The notes under the pieces were generated by a model that made no database searches, was not told the origin of the DNA, and worked only from the letters and a program-made list of their open reading frames with translations. A stretch of 64,000 nt of DNA from Enterococcus crotali (lineage in GTDB: Bacteria; Bacillota; Bacilli; Lactobacillales; Enterococcaceae): NCBI RefSeq assembly GCF_000633635.1, contig NZ_AYPQ01000003.1, positions 277,694 to 341,693 on the forward strand, written 5' to 3'. Position numbers and translations under genes: made by a program. Shown here one piece after another: positions 50,220-58,478 of this stretch. Numbering within the stretch: position 1 is the first letter of the stretch; each line of letters begins with the position of its first letter.

Positions 50220-50555
50220 TTAAAAAGGAAAATTGAAGTTTAGTAGAAAATGTTGAGCAATGTTTAAAAAGTCCTTTGCTTTTAAATGACCGATTACTTG
50301 AACATTCCGTCCACCTTTTTCGGTAAAATCTAGTGAGTAAACTTGCTTTGTATTGACCTTGCTTTCTTTCTCAAAAGCCTCACTGCAAAGTAAGGATGCT
50401 TTGACTTAGTTGAGGTGATGGGGCAGACAATAATCAGGGTTGAAGAAAGGTTGTATTCATCACGACTCATGACTAAAGCAGGTCGTCTTTTTTTGATTTC
50501 GCTTACCTATTTCAGGTTCAAAATCGATTGTGACAATGTCTCTTTGTTTAATCAT
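50220..50555 (-). pseudogene. mazF/pemK toxin, disrupted by two frameshifts
   Basis: Read on the minus strand from ATG at 50555: MIKQRDIVTIDFEPEIGK, then a one-base insertion leads to a premature TGA. The next frame carries EIKKRRPALVMSRDEYNLSS and TLIIVCPITSTKSKHPYF, and after another shift a third frame gives VNTKQVYSLDFTEKGGRN and VIGHLKAKDFLNIAQHF to a stop at 50220. Together these are a full-length MazF (about 112 aa), so the toxin is inactivated. It overlaps its antitoxin gene by 8 bp as in normal mazEF pairs. Confidence 0.88.
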
Positions 50556-50724
50556 CCAGCTCAGTTCCTATAGGTGTAAAATCAGTTGCTAAATGATCAT
50601 CACTGTCTGTAAACTCACCTGGTTTAGCATTAGCAAAGTAATCATTAACTTTTGGGATGAGAGAAATAATGCCTTCACTGTCTTTGTAGGAAAAGAACGC
50701 CTGACCTTCTTTTACAGTATCCAT
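50548..50724 (-). CDS. MazE/PemI-like antitoxin, short
   Basis: 58 aa (MDTVKEGQAFFSYKDSEG, IISLIPKVNDYFANAKPGEF, ending PIGTELDD). The sequence matches the C-terminal two thirds of enterococcal/streptococcal MazE-type antitoxins (VKEGQEF...IPK...); the AbrB-like N-terminal strand is missing, so it may be truncated. An AAGGAAGGGGG site precedes the ATG. Its toxin gene downstream is broken, so there is no selective need for the antitoxin. Confidence 0.65.
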   Translation of the reverse strand: MDTVKEGQAFFSYKDSEGIISLIPKVNDYFANAKPGEFTDSDDHLATDFTPIGTELDD

Positions 50725-50844
50725 AAGATGCCCCCTTCCTTTATTCTATCTTGCAAAACTTTTCTACGGCAGTAACGTATGCGTTTTTCAATTTATCCCT
50801 TACAATACCAAAATACGCAAAAAATATTCCTTTTTATTTTTTGA

Positions 50845-51117
50845 TTAGATCTTTTGATTTTGTATGATACTCGCTAATTGTTTTTGTGATTCAGTTATCA
50901 AAAACGCATATTCTTTATGAAAGGTTTCAAATAATTTTGCACTAGCATAGTATTGTTTGACTACTTGCTTTTTATTGATTGGCGTAGTTGGATTGGTAAA
51001 ATACTTTTCCAAAACTTCTAGTGGTTCTTTCCAAGATTCTAAACGCTCGAGTGAATCTCGAAGGTTTAGAATCTCTTGATAAGGGACAGTTTTGATGCAG
51101 ATGACGGAATTTTTCAT
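50845..51117 (-). CDS. Hypothetical protein
   Basis: 90 aa, helical, hydrophilic (MKNSVICIKTVPYQEILNLRD, KYFTNPTTPINKKQVVKQYY). AAGGAG at good distance on the minus strand supports translation. No recognised domain, signal or membrane segment. It is isolated between the decayed mazEF and the RNA region. Confidence 0.6.
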   Translation of the reverse strand: MKNSVICIKTVPYQEILNLRDSLERLESWKEPLEVLEKYFTNPTTPINKKQVVKQYYASAKLFETFHKEYAFLITESQKQLASIIQNQKI

Positions 51118-51257
51118 GGGAATGCTCCTTTTCTTTTTAGTATGTAGAGCTAAAGAAAAATGTTAAAGTTGTCCGTCTCTATCGCTGAATAATGGCCAGT
51201 CCAGATAAAATTTCAAAAGTGTCTAGAAATTCTTACAAGAATTAGGTACAATAAAGA

Positions 51258-51370
51258 AGCTGGTACTACGGTACTGGTAAATGGGCAACTTGGATAGAGA
51301 GGTGCTACTTTCTATTCAGGGCTTCATTGAACGGTTGGCGCCGAACGATGAAGTGCCTATTTTTCTTTTC
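51258..51370 (+). ncRNA. Structured RNA candidate 1
   Basis: Hairpin GATAGA..AG-GTGCTA-CT..TCTATT (51293-51316), then a longer hairpin GGGCTTCAT / ATGAAGTGCC (51319-51357) whose inner stem CGG/CCG presents the loop TTGGCG, followed by TATTTTTC. The loops GTGCTA and TTGGCG recur in the second copy with different stem bases. A TACAAT -10-like box is at 51247-51252. I do not recognise the RNA family. Confidence 0.5.
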
Positions 51371-51391
51371 TCAAAATTTGTAGGATAGAAA

Positions 51392-51427
51392 TAAAAAAAG
51401 ACGATCCACAGATGACCTGTAATCGTC
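51392..51427 (-). terminator. Minus-strand terminator
   Basis: Read on the minus strand: AGACGAT / ATCGTCT stem (inner CAG/CTG pairing) followed by T7. It implies a minus-strand transcript crossing RNA candidate 2, although no convincing protein gene is on that strand. Confidence 0.6.
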
Positions 51428-51499
51428 TACAAATAGGTAAGATAAAGAAACTATAGAATATGTCGCCACTGTAATGAGTGTACAACAAAAAATAGATTT

Positions 51500-51605
51500 A
51501 TCCTTACACTATTGGCAAAGTTGTTTGACAGGTGCTACTGTTTGAACAAGGCTTCCGGTTTGGTTGGCGCCAGACCACGAAGAGCCAATTTATTTATTTT
51601 TAATG
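51500..51605 (+). ncRNA. Structured RNA candidate 2
   Basis: Same layout as candidate 1: TTGTT..CAG-GTGCTA-CTG..AACAA (51519-51547), then GGCTTC / GAAGAGCC enclosing GGTTTGG-TTGGCG-CCAGACC (51549-51585), followed by a T-rich tail. The inner stem is longer than in copy 1 and pairs with different bases, which looks like compensatory change around conserved loops. Confidence 0.5.
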
Positions 51606-52155
51606 TTAGTTATTTCTATCCTGTGCGTTTTATTATACATAAAGAGTGGCTGGTTCACAATGGATTTTTTTGTGATAAGGCATTAAATAACACGAAAATC
51701 ATGCTCCTTATATATAAGGAAAAATAACAAAAATTTTTTTGAAATGAAGTATTATTTCTACTGATAATAGATCATGATAAATGATCAAATTAGTCTGAAA
51801 AATAGGACAAATTTGACAAATCCAGAATTGTTTCTGAAGAAACGATAGTGAAAAATAAACCTTTTGCAAAGCTAAAAGTGGTCGCTTTCTCTTTTATGAT
51901 GGTTATGCAAATCGTACGAAATAAGGATCGTCTTTGTTGTCTAGCTCTTTCTAGAGCTGGATTATGTAAAATCACTCAGAAATATAACCAAACAAAATAT
52001 CCAGCCCCACCCCAAGCTAGCGACAGCCTATATTACACAATAAAACTATCCAACTTACAATATCCTTCATCCTATAAAAATGAAGATTTTTTCATCATGA
52101 TTTGCTTGACCAAGCTAAAAATAGTGGGTACGCTATGTAAAAAGGCGGTGGAACA
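51606..52155. other. Gap without a supported gene
   Basis: AT-rich. An open frame of 103 codons (51848-52159) has no Shine-Dalgarno and an implausible protein (Cys/Pro/Tyr-rich, no homologue pattern). A hairpin AGCTCT-TTCT-AGAGCT lies near 51942-51957. The promoter of the two-component operon should be here. Confidence 0.5.
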
Positions 52156-52863
52156 ATGAATAAAGTAGTCATTTTGCTAGTGGAAGACGAAGCGAGTCTT
52201 GCTAATTTTATTTCGGAAGAACTTAAGTTTGAAGGGTATGAAGTGCTTTATGCCCCGGATGGTGAGCTGGCGTTGGAACTATATAAACAACATCAAGAAG
52301 CGATTACGCTACTCTTGTTAGATTGGATGTTGCCAAAATATGATGGCATCACAGTAGCAAGAAGGATTCGCCGTAATAGCCAAGTTCCGATCATCATGAT
52401 GACTGCTAGAGATCAGTTGGCTGATAAAGTTAGCGGTCTGGATGCGGGTACAGATGATTACATCACGAAGCCATTTGAAATAGAAGAATTGTTAGCAAGA
52501 ATCAGAGTCATCCTAAGACGAACGGAGCAACAAGAAAAGCTCCAACAGCAATTGGTTTATCAGTATAATGACTTATCATTAGATTTGACCAAACGAACCG
52601 TTGAACGGTTTGAAGAGTTGATTCAATTGACTCAAAAGGAATTTGAATTATTAGCAGAACTAATCAAACAGCCAGAGGTCGTTTTAACACGAGATGAACT
52701 ACTCAATGCAGTTTGGGGATATGATTATTTTGGTCAGACTAATGTTGTGGATGTTTATATACGTTCGTTGAGAAACAAGATCGATCACAATCCAAATCAG
52801 CGTTTGATTCAAACTGTTCGTGGAGTAGGATATGTATTGAGGTCAAATGATGGCGGAAACTAA
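52156..52863 (+). CDS. OmpR-family response regulator
   Basis: 235 aa. Receiver with acidic pair VEDEAS, phospho-Asp in LLLDWMLP (near residue 54), Thr in MMTARD and Lys in ITKPFEIEELL; C-terminal winged helix (LTQKEFELLAELIKQPEVVL, VDVYIRSLRNKID, QTVRGVGYVL). Overlaps the kinase gene by 17 bp. Unlike the two WxL-locus regulators it has all phosphorylation residues. Confidence 0.95.
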   Translation: MNKVVILLVEDEASLANFISEELKFEGYEVLYAPDGELALELYKQHQEAITLLLLDWMLPKYDGITVARRIRRNSQVPIIMMTARDQLADKVSGLDAGTDDYITKPFEIEELLARIRVILRRTEQQEKLQQQLVYQYNDLSLDLTKRTVERFEELIQLTQKEFELLAELIKQPEVVLTRDELLNAVWGYDYFGQTNVVDVYIRSLRNKIDHNPNQRLIQTVRGVGYVLRSNDGGN

Positions 52864-54226
52864 GAGGACCTTCAGTGAACGTAAAAATACGACTCAATTT
52901 CAACTGACGATTCGCTTTATTGGTTTACTTGTTTCTGCGGTATTGCTTTTAAGTCTAGCAATTATGGGAATCACGATTGCGGAATTATATGAATCAACGA
53001 AAGAACAGACAGTATTAGTAGAAGAATCATTAAAAGGCGGTCAGCAAAAAACACTAGATGGTTGGGAAAATACTTTAGCTGGATCGGTTGCTAAAGATAA
53101 TTCTCCGTATTTGATTCGCGTTGGATTAGGGAGCGGCGAGGTGCTTTTTTCATCGGATGATGCAGCAGAACTATATGATGAATTTTCTACTTTGAAGCAG
53201 TTCATCTTGTTGGATCGTGTTTTATGGACAAGTGAGCTGGAGCCTTATTACTATACAAGCTTTCAAACAGGAAAGACGAAGGTGACTATTTTAGTTGATA
53301 TGGAAGATCAATTTGAAGTGATTGGTCGAATTTTTTCGTTTACCATTTTTCTAACTTTTATTGTGATCATCATTGGCTCATTGGTTACGTATCGTTTTTC
53401 AAGGAAAATCAGTGGGGCATTAGTTTACATGAATCAGGAAATCAGTCAGTTGGAAAGCTCGTCTGCTGAACAACAATTAACGGTTCCAAAAACGCCGCTG
53501 GAAGTTCAAAATATAGCGAAATCATTTAATTTGTTGCTGATGAAACAAAGAGCATCGTTAAAAAGAGAGCAGCAATTTGTAACCGATGCGTCACATGAAC
53601 TACGGACACCGCTAGCGGCTATTCGTGGGCATGTCAATCTGATCAAACGCCGTGGCAAAACACACCCTCAAGTAATCCCAACTTCACTAGAATATATCGA
53701 CAAAGAATCAAAACGAATGGAAATACTAGTGGAGCAACTATTGACTTTAGGACGCCTGGAAAAGCAATTAGAAACAGAAACCATCGATTTATCAATGTTA
53801 ATAAATCAAACCATCAACGAGTTAAAAGTTGTAATGCCGCAACGTTTGACTGTTCAAATTGAAGAAAAAATAGTGATCAAGGGGCGGTCAGAACATTTTT
53901 ATCAAATAACTAGAAACTTGCTTGAGAACGCTATGAAGTACACAGATGATACAGGAACAATCAGCATTAAGCTTTTTTCTAAGGAGCAGGGGATTTATTT
54001 ATTGATAGAGGATTCAGGGATCGGTATTTCAAACGAAGAAAAGAGTAAAGTATTTGAACGATTTTATCGAGTGGATCGCTCTCGTTCTAGTGAAATTCCA
54101 GGTACAGGAATTGGTTTAGCGATTGTTAAAGAGTTAGTTGAGCTGTATCAAGGGAACATCATGGTAAGCGATGTAACGCCTAAAGGAACTCGATTTACAC
54201 TGATTTTCCCAATGGTCAATCCATAA
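52847..54226 (+). CDS. Sensor histidine kinase
   Basis: 459 aa. Two membrane helices (about residues 24-46 and 163-184) flank an extracytoplasmic sensor region of about 115 aa without a known domain; then HAMP-like linker, HisKA (QQFVTDASHELRTPLAAIRG, phospho-His in SHELRTP), HATPase with N box NLLENAMKYTDD, DSGIGISNEEK, ERFYRVDRSRS and GTGIGLAIVKELV. Partner of the response regulator; the PepSY lipoprotein downstream may be the target or an accessory of the signal. Confidence 0.95.
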   Translation: MMAETKRTFSERKNTTQFQLTIRFIGLLVSAVLLLSLAIMGITIAELYESTKEQTVLVEESLKGGQQKTLDGWENTLAGSVAKDNSPYLIRVGLGSGEVLFSSDDAAELYDEFSTLKQFILLDRVLWTSELEPYYYTSFQTGKTKVTILVDMEDQFEVIGRIFSFTIFLTFIVIIIGSLVTYRFSRKISGALVYMNQEISQLESSSAEQQLTVPKTPLEVQNIAKSFNLLLMKQRASLKREQQFVTDASHELRTPLAAIRGHVNLIKRRGKTHPQVIPTSLEYIDKESKRMEILVEQLLTLGRLEKQLETETIDLSMLINQTINELKVVMPQRLTVQIEEKIVIKGRSEHFYQITRNLLENAMKYTDDTGTISIKLFSKEQGIYLLIEDSGIGISNEEKSKVFERFYRVDRSRSSEIPGTGIGLAIVKELVELYQGNIMVSDVTPKGTRFTLIFPMVNP

Positions 54227-54333
54227 AAAATGAAGATTTCTTCATTTAACTTTCACATAGGTTTATTTATTTCTGTTAACCATGTTGTTAAGATAAGAGT
54301 GTAAAGCAGAGGAAAATAGGAAGGATGAACAAT

Positions 54334-54954
54334 ATGAAGAAAAAAATGATTATAGGAACGCTATGTTTAGGATTTATTTTGGCAGGTTGTACAAGCAATA
54401 ACAAATCACTGGAAACCAACGACCAAAGTCAGGTCAGCAGTGAAACGCTCAATCAGTCAACGACCAACGAGTCCAGCAAGAAAACAAATGAGAAGGCTAA
54501 ACTGTCCGAGATAAAGGTGACTGTTGAAGAGGCCATCAAAGAATATGAAAAAGCATACCCAAATACAACGATCACCTCACTTGATTTAGACACTTCTTTT
54601 GGCTCTTATTATTATGAGATCGAAGGAGTCGATGATAGTAAAGAATATAAAGTGAAAATCAACGCAGCAACGGCAAAAACAACAAAAGAACGGGAAGAAA
54701 CATTAGATCGTGAAGACCAAAATGGTGTGGAAAAAGAAAAGAGCGCATTAAACTTAAAAGAATTACAGTCATTGGAAGAAGTTTCAAAAATAGCGCAAGA
54801 AAGTGCTGGGCAAGGTGAAGCTGTCGAGTGGTCCTTAGATCAAGAACTGTCTATCACTTATTGGGAGGTCAAAGTACGTTCTGAAAATGCTGAGGTATCC
54901 ATCAAAATCAATGCTCAAACAGGTGAGGTAGTTGAAAAAGAAATCGAAGATTAA
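54334..54954 (+). CDS. PepSY-domain lipoprotein
   Basis: 206 aa. Lipobox ILAGC; Ser/Thr/Asn-rich linker; two PepSY domains (TVEEAIKEYEKAYPNTTITS, YYYEIEGVDDSKEYKVKIN; SLEEVSKIAQESAGQGEAVE, YWEVKVRSENAEVSIKINA). PepSY domains are thought to inhibit or modulate secreted peptidases. ATG 54334 has AGGAAGG at 9 bases; the ATG at 54325 abuts that site. The gap after the kinase holds a TTAACTTTCACATAGG / GTTAACCATGTTGTTAAG region with repeated TTAA elements that may be the regulator's binding site. Confidence 0.88.
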   Translation: MKKKMIIGTLCLGFILAGCTSNNKSLETNDQSQVSSETLNQSTTNESSKKTNEKAKLSEIKVTVEEAIKEYEKAYPNTTITSLDLDTSFGSYYYEIEGVDDSKEYKVKINAATAKTTKEREETLDREDQNGVEKEKSALNLKELQSLEEVSKIAQESAGQGEAVEWSLDQELSITYWEVKVRSENAEVSIKINAQTGEVVEKEIED

Positions 54955-55166
54955 ATGATTGATAGTAATTAGAAATGGGCAATTTAAATAAGTTTAAAAA
55001 TAGTATTTTTAGTTGTTATTCAGATTTCTATTTCTAAAAAGCTTGTCAGTTGAATAAAAATTGTTATAAAATATCGTGAAAGTCAGACCATATCATTCGT
55101 CTTATTCCAAGAATTTCTATACAATATAAGTAGAAATTAAGTAAAGTGTTAATGGAGGGAATAACG
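54955..55166. other. Intergenic, no gene seen
   Basis: About 210 bp, AT-rich; should carry the promoter of the HdeD-like gene. A TATAAG lies near 55124. No terminator recognised after the PepSY gene. Confidence 0.4.
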
Positions 55167-55702
55167 ATGAATAATGTTATGGAACAATTAAGGAAATATG
55201 CGCTTTTGCGAGGAATTGTTTATATTATTTTTGGTGTATTGATTTTGATCAATCCAAGAAGTGTTTTTCAATTAGCGGTCTATTTTATATCGGCTTATAT
55301 TGCATTATGGGCGTATTGAATTTGTACGATGGTTTTCGGGTCAAAAAAGCAACCGGCACGTACGGAATGAGTTTTCTAGGTGGGATCGTTTTATTAGTGA
55401 TTGCAGGAATTGTACTAGTTTTTGCGAAAGGAATTGTTAGTATTTTACCAATTTTCCTTGGGCTAGTAATCGTGATTGTTGGCGTCACTCGAGTAATTCA
55501 ATCAGTTAATTTACGGACGTATGTCAACGTTAGCTGGTTGCCGATGCTGATTTATAGCGTGATTTTGATCATTGCTGGACTGGTTTTGACATTTAATCCA
55601 TTTAGTAGTTTACTAGTACTTTTCCAACTATTTGGTGGTATTCTGATTTTTATGGGAATTGGTGAAGTGGTTTCGTTTTTCCAATTACGTAATATTGACT
55701 AA
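55167..55702 (+). pseudogene. HdeD/DUF308 membrane protein gene with one frameshift
   Basis: ATG at 55167 with TGGAGGG encodes MNNVMEQLRKYALLRGIVYI, then INPRSVFQLAVYFISAYIAL, and stops at 55319. The overlapping frame from 55307 (MGVLNLYDGFRVKKATGTYG onward, 131 aa) continues the same six-helix HdeD/DUF308 protein. A single missing base near 55304-55306 (before ATGGGC) explains the break; the restored product would be about 178 aa. Either a recent inactivation or a sequencing error. Confidence 0.8.
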
Positions 55703-55705
55703 AAA

Positions 55706-55730
55706 AAGAGCTGATTTCAGCTCTTTTTTG
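55706..55730. terminator. Bidirectional terminator
   Basis: AAAAAGAGCTGA-TT-TCAGCTCTTTTTT: perfect stem with A-run and T-run, between the convergent HdeD-type and small lipoprotein genes. Confidence 0.9.
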
Positions 55731-55735
55731 TTGTC

Positions 55736-56101
55736 CTATTTTAATGCTTCTAATTCAGCTTCTGAATCCTTTAATTGAGCTTTAAGATCTTCAAGTCCTT
55801 GTTTGCCTAATGTTACACCTTCATCATAGCTTGCTTGCATATCTTCCATGGTATTTTCTGTTGCCATTTTTTCAGCTTGTTTTTGGAGCTTTTCCATTGA
55901 AGCAACAGACTCTTTTAAAATGGAAACTTCCTGAACTAATTCCTGTTTTCTCTTTGCATCTTCTTCGCGTTTTTTAGACTCTTTTTCAAATTGAGCTTCT
56001 GTTTTTGTACTTTCAGAAGTTTTTTTACTTTCACTTGAATTGCCGCATCCTGCTACAGTCAGCATGGATAAAGCAAGGACTGCTACTAGTGTTTTTTTCA
56101 T
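55736..56101 (-). CDS. Small coiled-coil lipoprotein
   Basis: 121 aa. Lipobox VAGC after MKKTLVAVLALSMLT; the remainder is a Lys/Glu-rich coiled coil (KKREEDAKRKQELVQEVSIL, LEDLKAQLKDSEAELEALK). No domain recognised. AAGGAG upstream on the minus strand. Function unknown. Confidence 0.8.
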   Translation of the reverse strand: MKKTLVAVLALSMLTVAGCGNSSESKKTSESTKTEAQFEKESKKREEDAKRKQELVQEVSILKESVASMEKLQKQAEKMATENTMEDMQASYDEGVTLGKQGLEDLKAQLKDSEAELEALK

Positions 56102-56268
56102 TTTATGCTCCTTTTCCCAACAAAAATCATTTATTTAATCAGTCTTAACCCTATCATAAAAATGAGTTTCACTCAATATGAAAAATAAGTAAAAAAGCCT
56201 TCTCATTTTCTTGACCTAAAAAATAGCTTATAATTTAATCGTCAAATCAAAGTGAAAGAGGGTTGGTT

Positions 56269-57095
56269 ATGAAACATGAAATGATCTCACCAAATAAAGA
56301 TTATCCGTTCAAACTGTTTTCCTTTACATCAAGAAATCCAGATCGACTGATTTCTACCCATTGGCATGAAAGTGCAGAGTTATTATATTGTCTAAAAGGA
56401 AACTTAGAAGTTCGTTTTCCACAGGTGACCTATTTACTGGAACCAGGGGATACCTTATTTATCAACTCAAATATTATTCACTCTTCTAGAAGTCCGTTAC
56501 CAAACGAAGTGTTTGTCATGCAGTTTCCTTTAAAGTTTTTACAGGAAATGACGCAAGATCAGTATAACGATCAGTTTTATTCAATTTAATTCCTTTGAAG
56601 AACAAAGATGAACGAATTCAAACGTTATTGAATCAAATTTTTAGAGAGTATCAAGTCAATGATTTATCAACCAATCTGCTTGTTAAAAGTTGGACATTGG
56701 CGCTTTTATCACTATTGACAAAAGATTATAGTATTCCTTTAACAACTAAAAAGACAATCAAAAGCTTGAAACATCTAGAGCGTTTGAAGCAAGTGAATGA
56801 ATATGTGCAAAAAAATTACAATCAATCATTAAAATTAGAGCAAGTAGCTGAAGTGTTTAACTATGATCCAGCTTATTTCTCACGTTTTTTCAAAAAATAT
56901 ATGGGCATTCCTTTTTCTGAATATGTGAATACAGTACGATTGGAGAAAGCCTATTATCAATTGAGAGATACAGATATGACCGTTTTAGATATCGCGATGG
57001 CCAATGGTTTTTTCTCGGTGAAATCCTTCTACAATGTGTTTAAAAAGAATTACACCTTGTCTCCACAACAATATCGGCAAAAATATTTTAAATAA
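56269..57095 (+). pseudogene. AraC-family regulator split by a 5-bp duplication
   Basis: 5' part (to stop at 56589) is the cupin sensor domain (FTSRNPDRLISTHWHESAEL, EPGDTLFINSNIIHSS). The 3' part (from about 56590 to 57095) is the helical linker plus the AraC HTH (LEQVAEVFNYDPAYFSRFFK, VLDIAMANGFFSVKSFYNVF). The junction reads TCA ATT TAATT CCT TTG; removing the five bases TAATT (a tandem copy of the preceding AATT/ATT) restores ...FYSIPLKNKDERIQ. ATG 56269 follows AGAGGGTTGG. It would have controlled the PTS/GH3 operon downstream. Confidence 0.85.
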
Positions 57096-57157
57096 AAAAG
57101 TCATTATTTTTCCGATTTGAAGACGAAAATAGCACAGAAAAAAGGGCGAATACTCAG

Positions 57158-57185
57158 TATACTGAACTCAAGTAAAGCGCTTACT
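57158..57185 (+). promoter_or_regulatory. Promoter -10 with cre-like site, PTS-GH3 operon
   Basis: TATACT at 57158-57163 (no good -35), followed by GTAAAGCGCTTACT (57172-57185), a symmetrical cre-like element with AAGCGCTT core placed over the expected start, where CcpA would block transcription. Confidence 0.6.
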
Positions 57186-57207
57186 GGATATTGAGAGGGG
57201 AATAAAC

Positions 57208-58476
57208 ATGAAGAAAAAGTTAATTGGTCTTTTTGATAAGGTGAGTCCATTTTTTGATAAGATGGGAAATAATCCTTATCTTCAAGCTATTTCTGGTGCC
57301 ATGATGTCAACGTTAGGTCCAGTATTTATCGGTTCGATCGCGGTATTATTAGTTGTTTTTATGAATATGTCTAAAACATTACAAGAATTCACACAGGTGA
57401 TTTCACTCCTAGGAAAAGTCAACACGTTTACTATTGGTTCTTTGGCATTATATATTTCAGTTTTAATGGCGATCAATTTAGTTCGTAAATTAGATGAAAA
57501 AGAAGACTATGTTGCTGCTGGAATTATTTCATTAATGAGTTTTCTTTTGATCACACCGCTTGATAAAACGGCGGATGATATTGCAGCATTACCAACCACA
57601 TGGTTAAGTGCCCAAGGTGTCTTCTCAGCAATGATCGTAGGACTAGTCGTGGGACGTTTGTTTATCGCAATCAAGCGTAAAGGCTGGACGATCAAAATGC
57701 CGGAAGGTGTGCCGCCAATGGTGACACGGATGTTTGAATCGCTGATTCCTACAGTATTGATTGGGATTTTATTTATTTTAGTTGATTTTGGCTTTAGTTT
57801 AACAGCGTTTGGTAATATGCATCAGTTTGTTTATACGATCATCCAAGAACCGTTGAAAGGAATCGGCGGCTCGATCGGTGCAATGATTATTCTAAGTTTG
57901 ATCCAACAAATTCTTTGGTTTTTCGGAATTCATGGGACAAACGTGATCTTGCCGTTAGTTACCCCTTTATGGATGGCAATGGATGTTGAAAATATGAATG
58001 CGGTAACAGCTGGTCAAGTACCACCGAATATCGTTGGGTTAGCATTTTTCAATATTATTACATTTGGAGGGATGGCACTAGGCTTAGTGCTATTGATGCT
58101 GCGGGCTAAAAGTAAGCAATATCGAGAAGTCGGGAAGATCTCGATTGTACCAGCATTATTTGGAATCACAGAACCTGTGATTTTTGGGACACCTTTAGTA
58201 TTGAATTTTGATTTAGCGATTCCGTTTATTTTCAATAATAGTATTGGCTTGATTTTAGCCTATGTATTAACGAAAATCGGGCTAGTGTCAAAATTTGTCG
58301 GAGTGCAAGCGATTTTTGGGTTGCCAGTCGGATTTCATGCAGCTGTTCAAGGAAGTATTTCTGTGATCATTTTACAATTAGTGATCCAATTGGTATTATC
58401 ACCACTTCTTTGGTACCCATGGTTCAAACGTCTTGATAAAAAAACATACCTGAAAGAACAAAGTGAAGAGGTGTAA
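57208..58476 (+). CDS. PTS EIIC, cellobiose/lichenan (CelB) family
   Basis: 422 aa, about ten membrane segments. Family motifs: PYLQAISGAMMSTLGPVFIGS near the start, WFFGIHGTNVILP (the substrate/phospho-loop region), FGITEPVIFGTPLVLN. Only the IIC subunit is encoded here; the IIA and IIB partners must come from elsewhere. GAGAGGGG site. Translationally adjacent to the GH3 gene (2-bp gap). Confidence 0.93.
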   Translation: MKKKLIGLFDKVSPFFDKMGNNPYLQAISGAMMSTLGPVFIGSIAVLLVVFMNMSKTLQEFTQVISLLGKVNTFTIGSLALYISVLMAINLVRKLDEKEDYVAAGIISLMSFLLITPLDKTADDIAALPTTWLSAQGVFSAMIVGLVVGRLFIAIKRKGWTIKMPEGVPPMVTRMFESLIPTVLIGILFILVDFGFSLTAFGNMHQFVYTIIQEPLKGIGGSIGAMIILSLIQQILWFFGIHGTNVILPLVTPLWMAMDVENMNAVTAGQVPPNIVGLAFFNIITFGGMALGLVLLMLRAKSKQYREVGKISIVPALFGITEPVIFGTPLVLNFDLAIPFIFNNSIGLILAYVLTKIGLVSKFVGVQAIFGLPVGFHAAVQGSISVIILQLVIQLVLSPLLWYPWFKRLDKKTYLKEQSEEV

Positions 58477-58478
58477 AA

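Noticed and set aside
50593-50775. 60-codon plus-strand frame in the mazE region
   Set aside because: Antisense to the antitoxin coding sequence, which has the better start and homology.
51848-52159. 103-codon frame before the response regulator
   Set aside because: No ribosome site, unnatural composition, and it overlaps the promoter region of the two-component operon.
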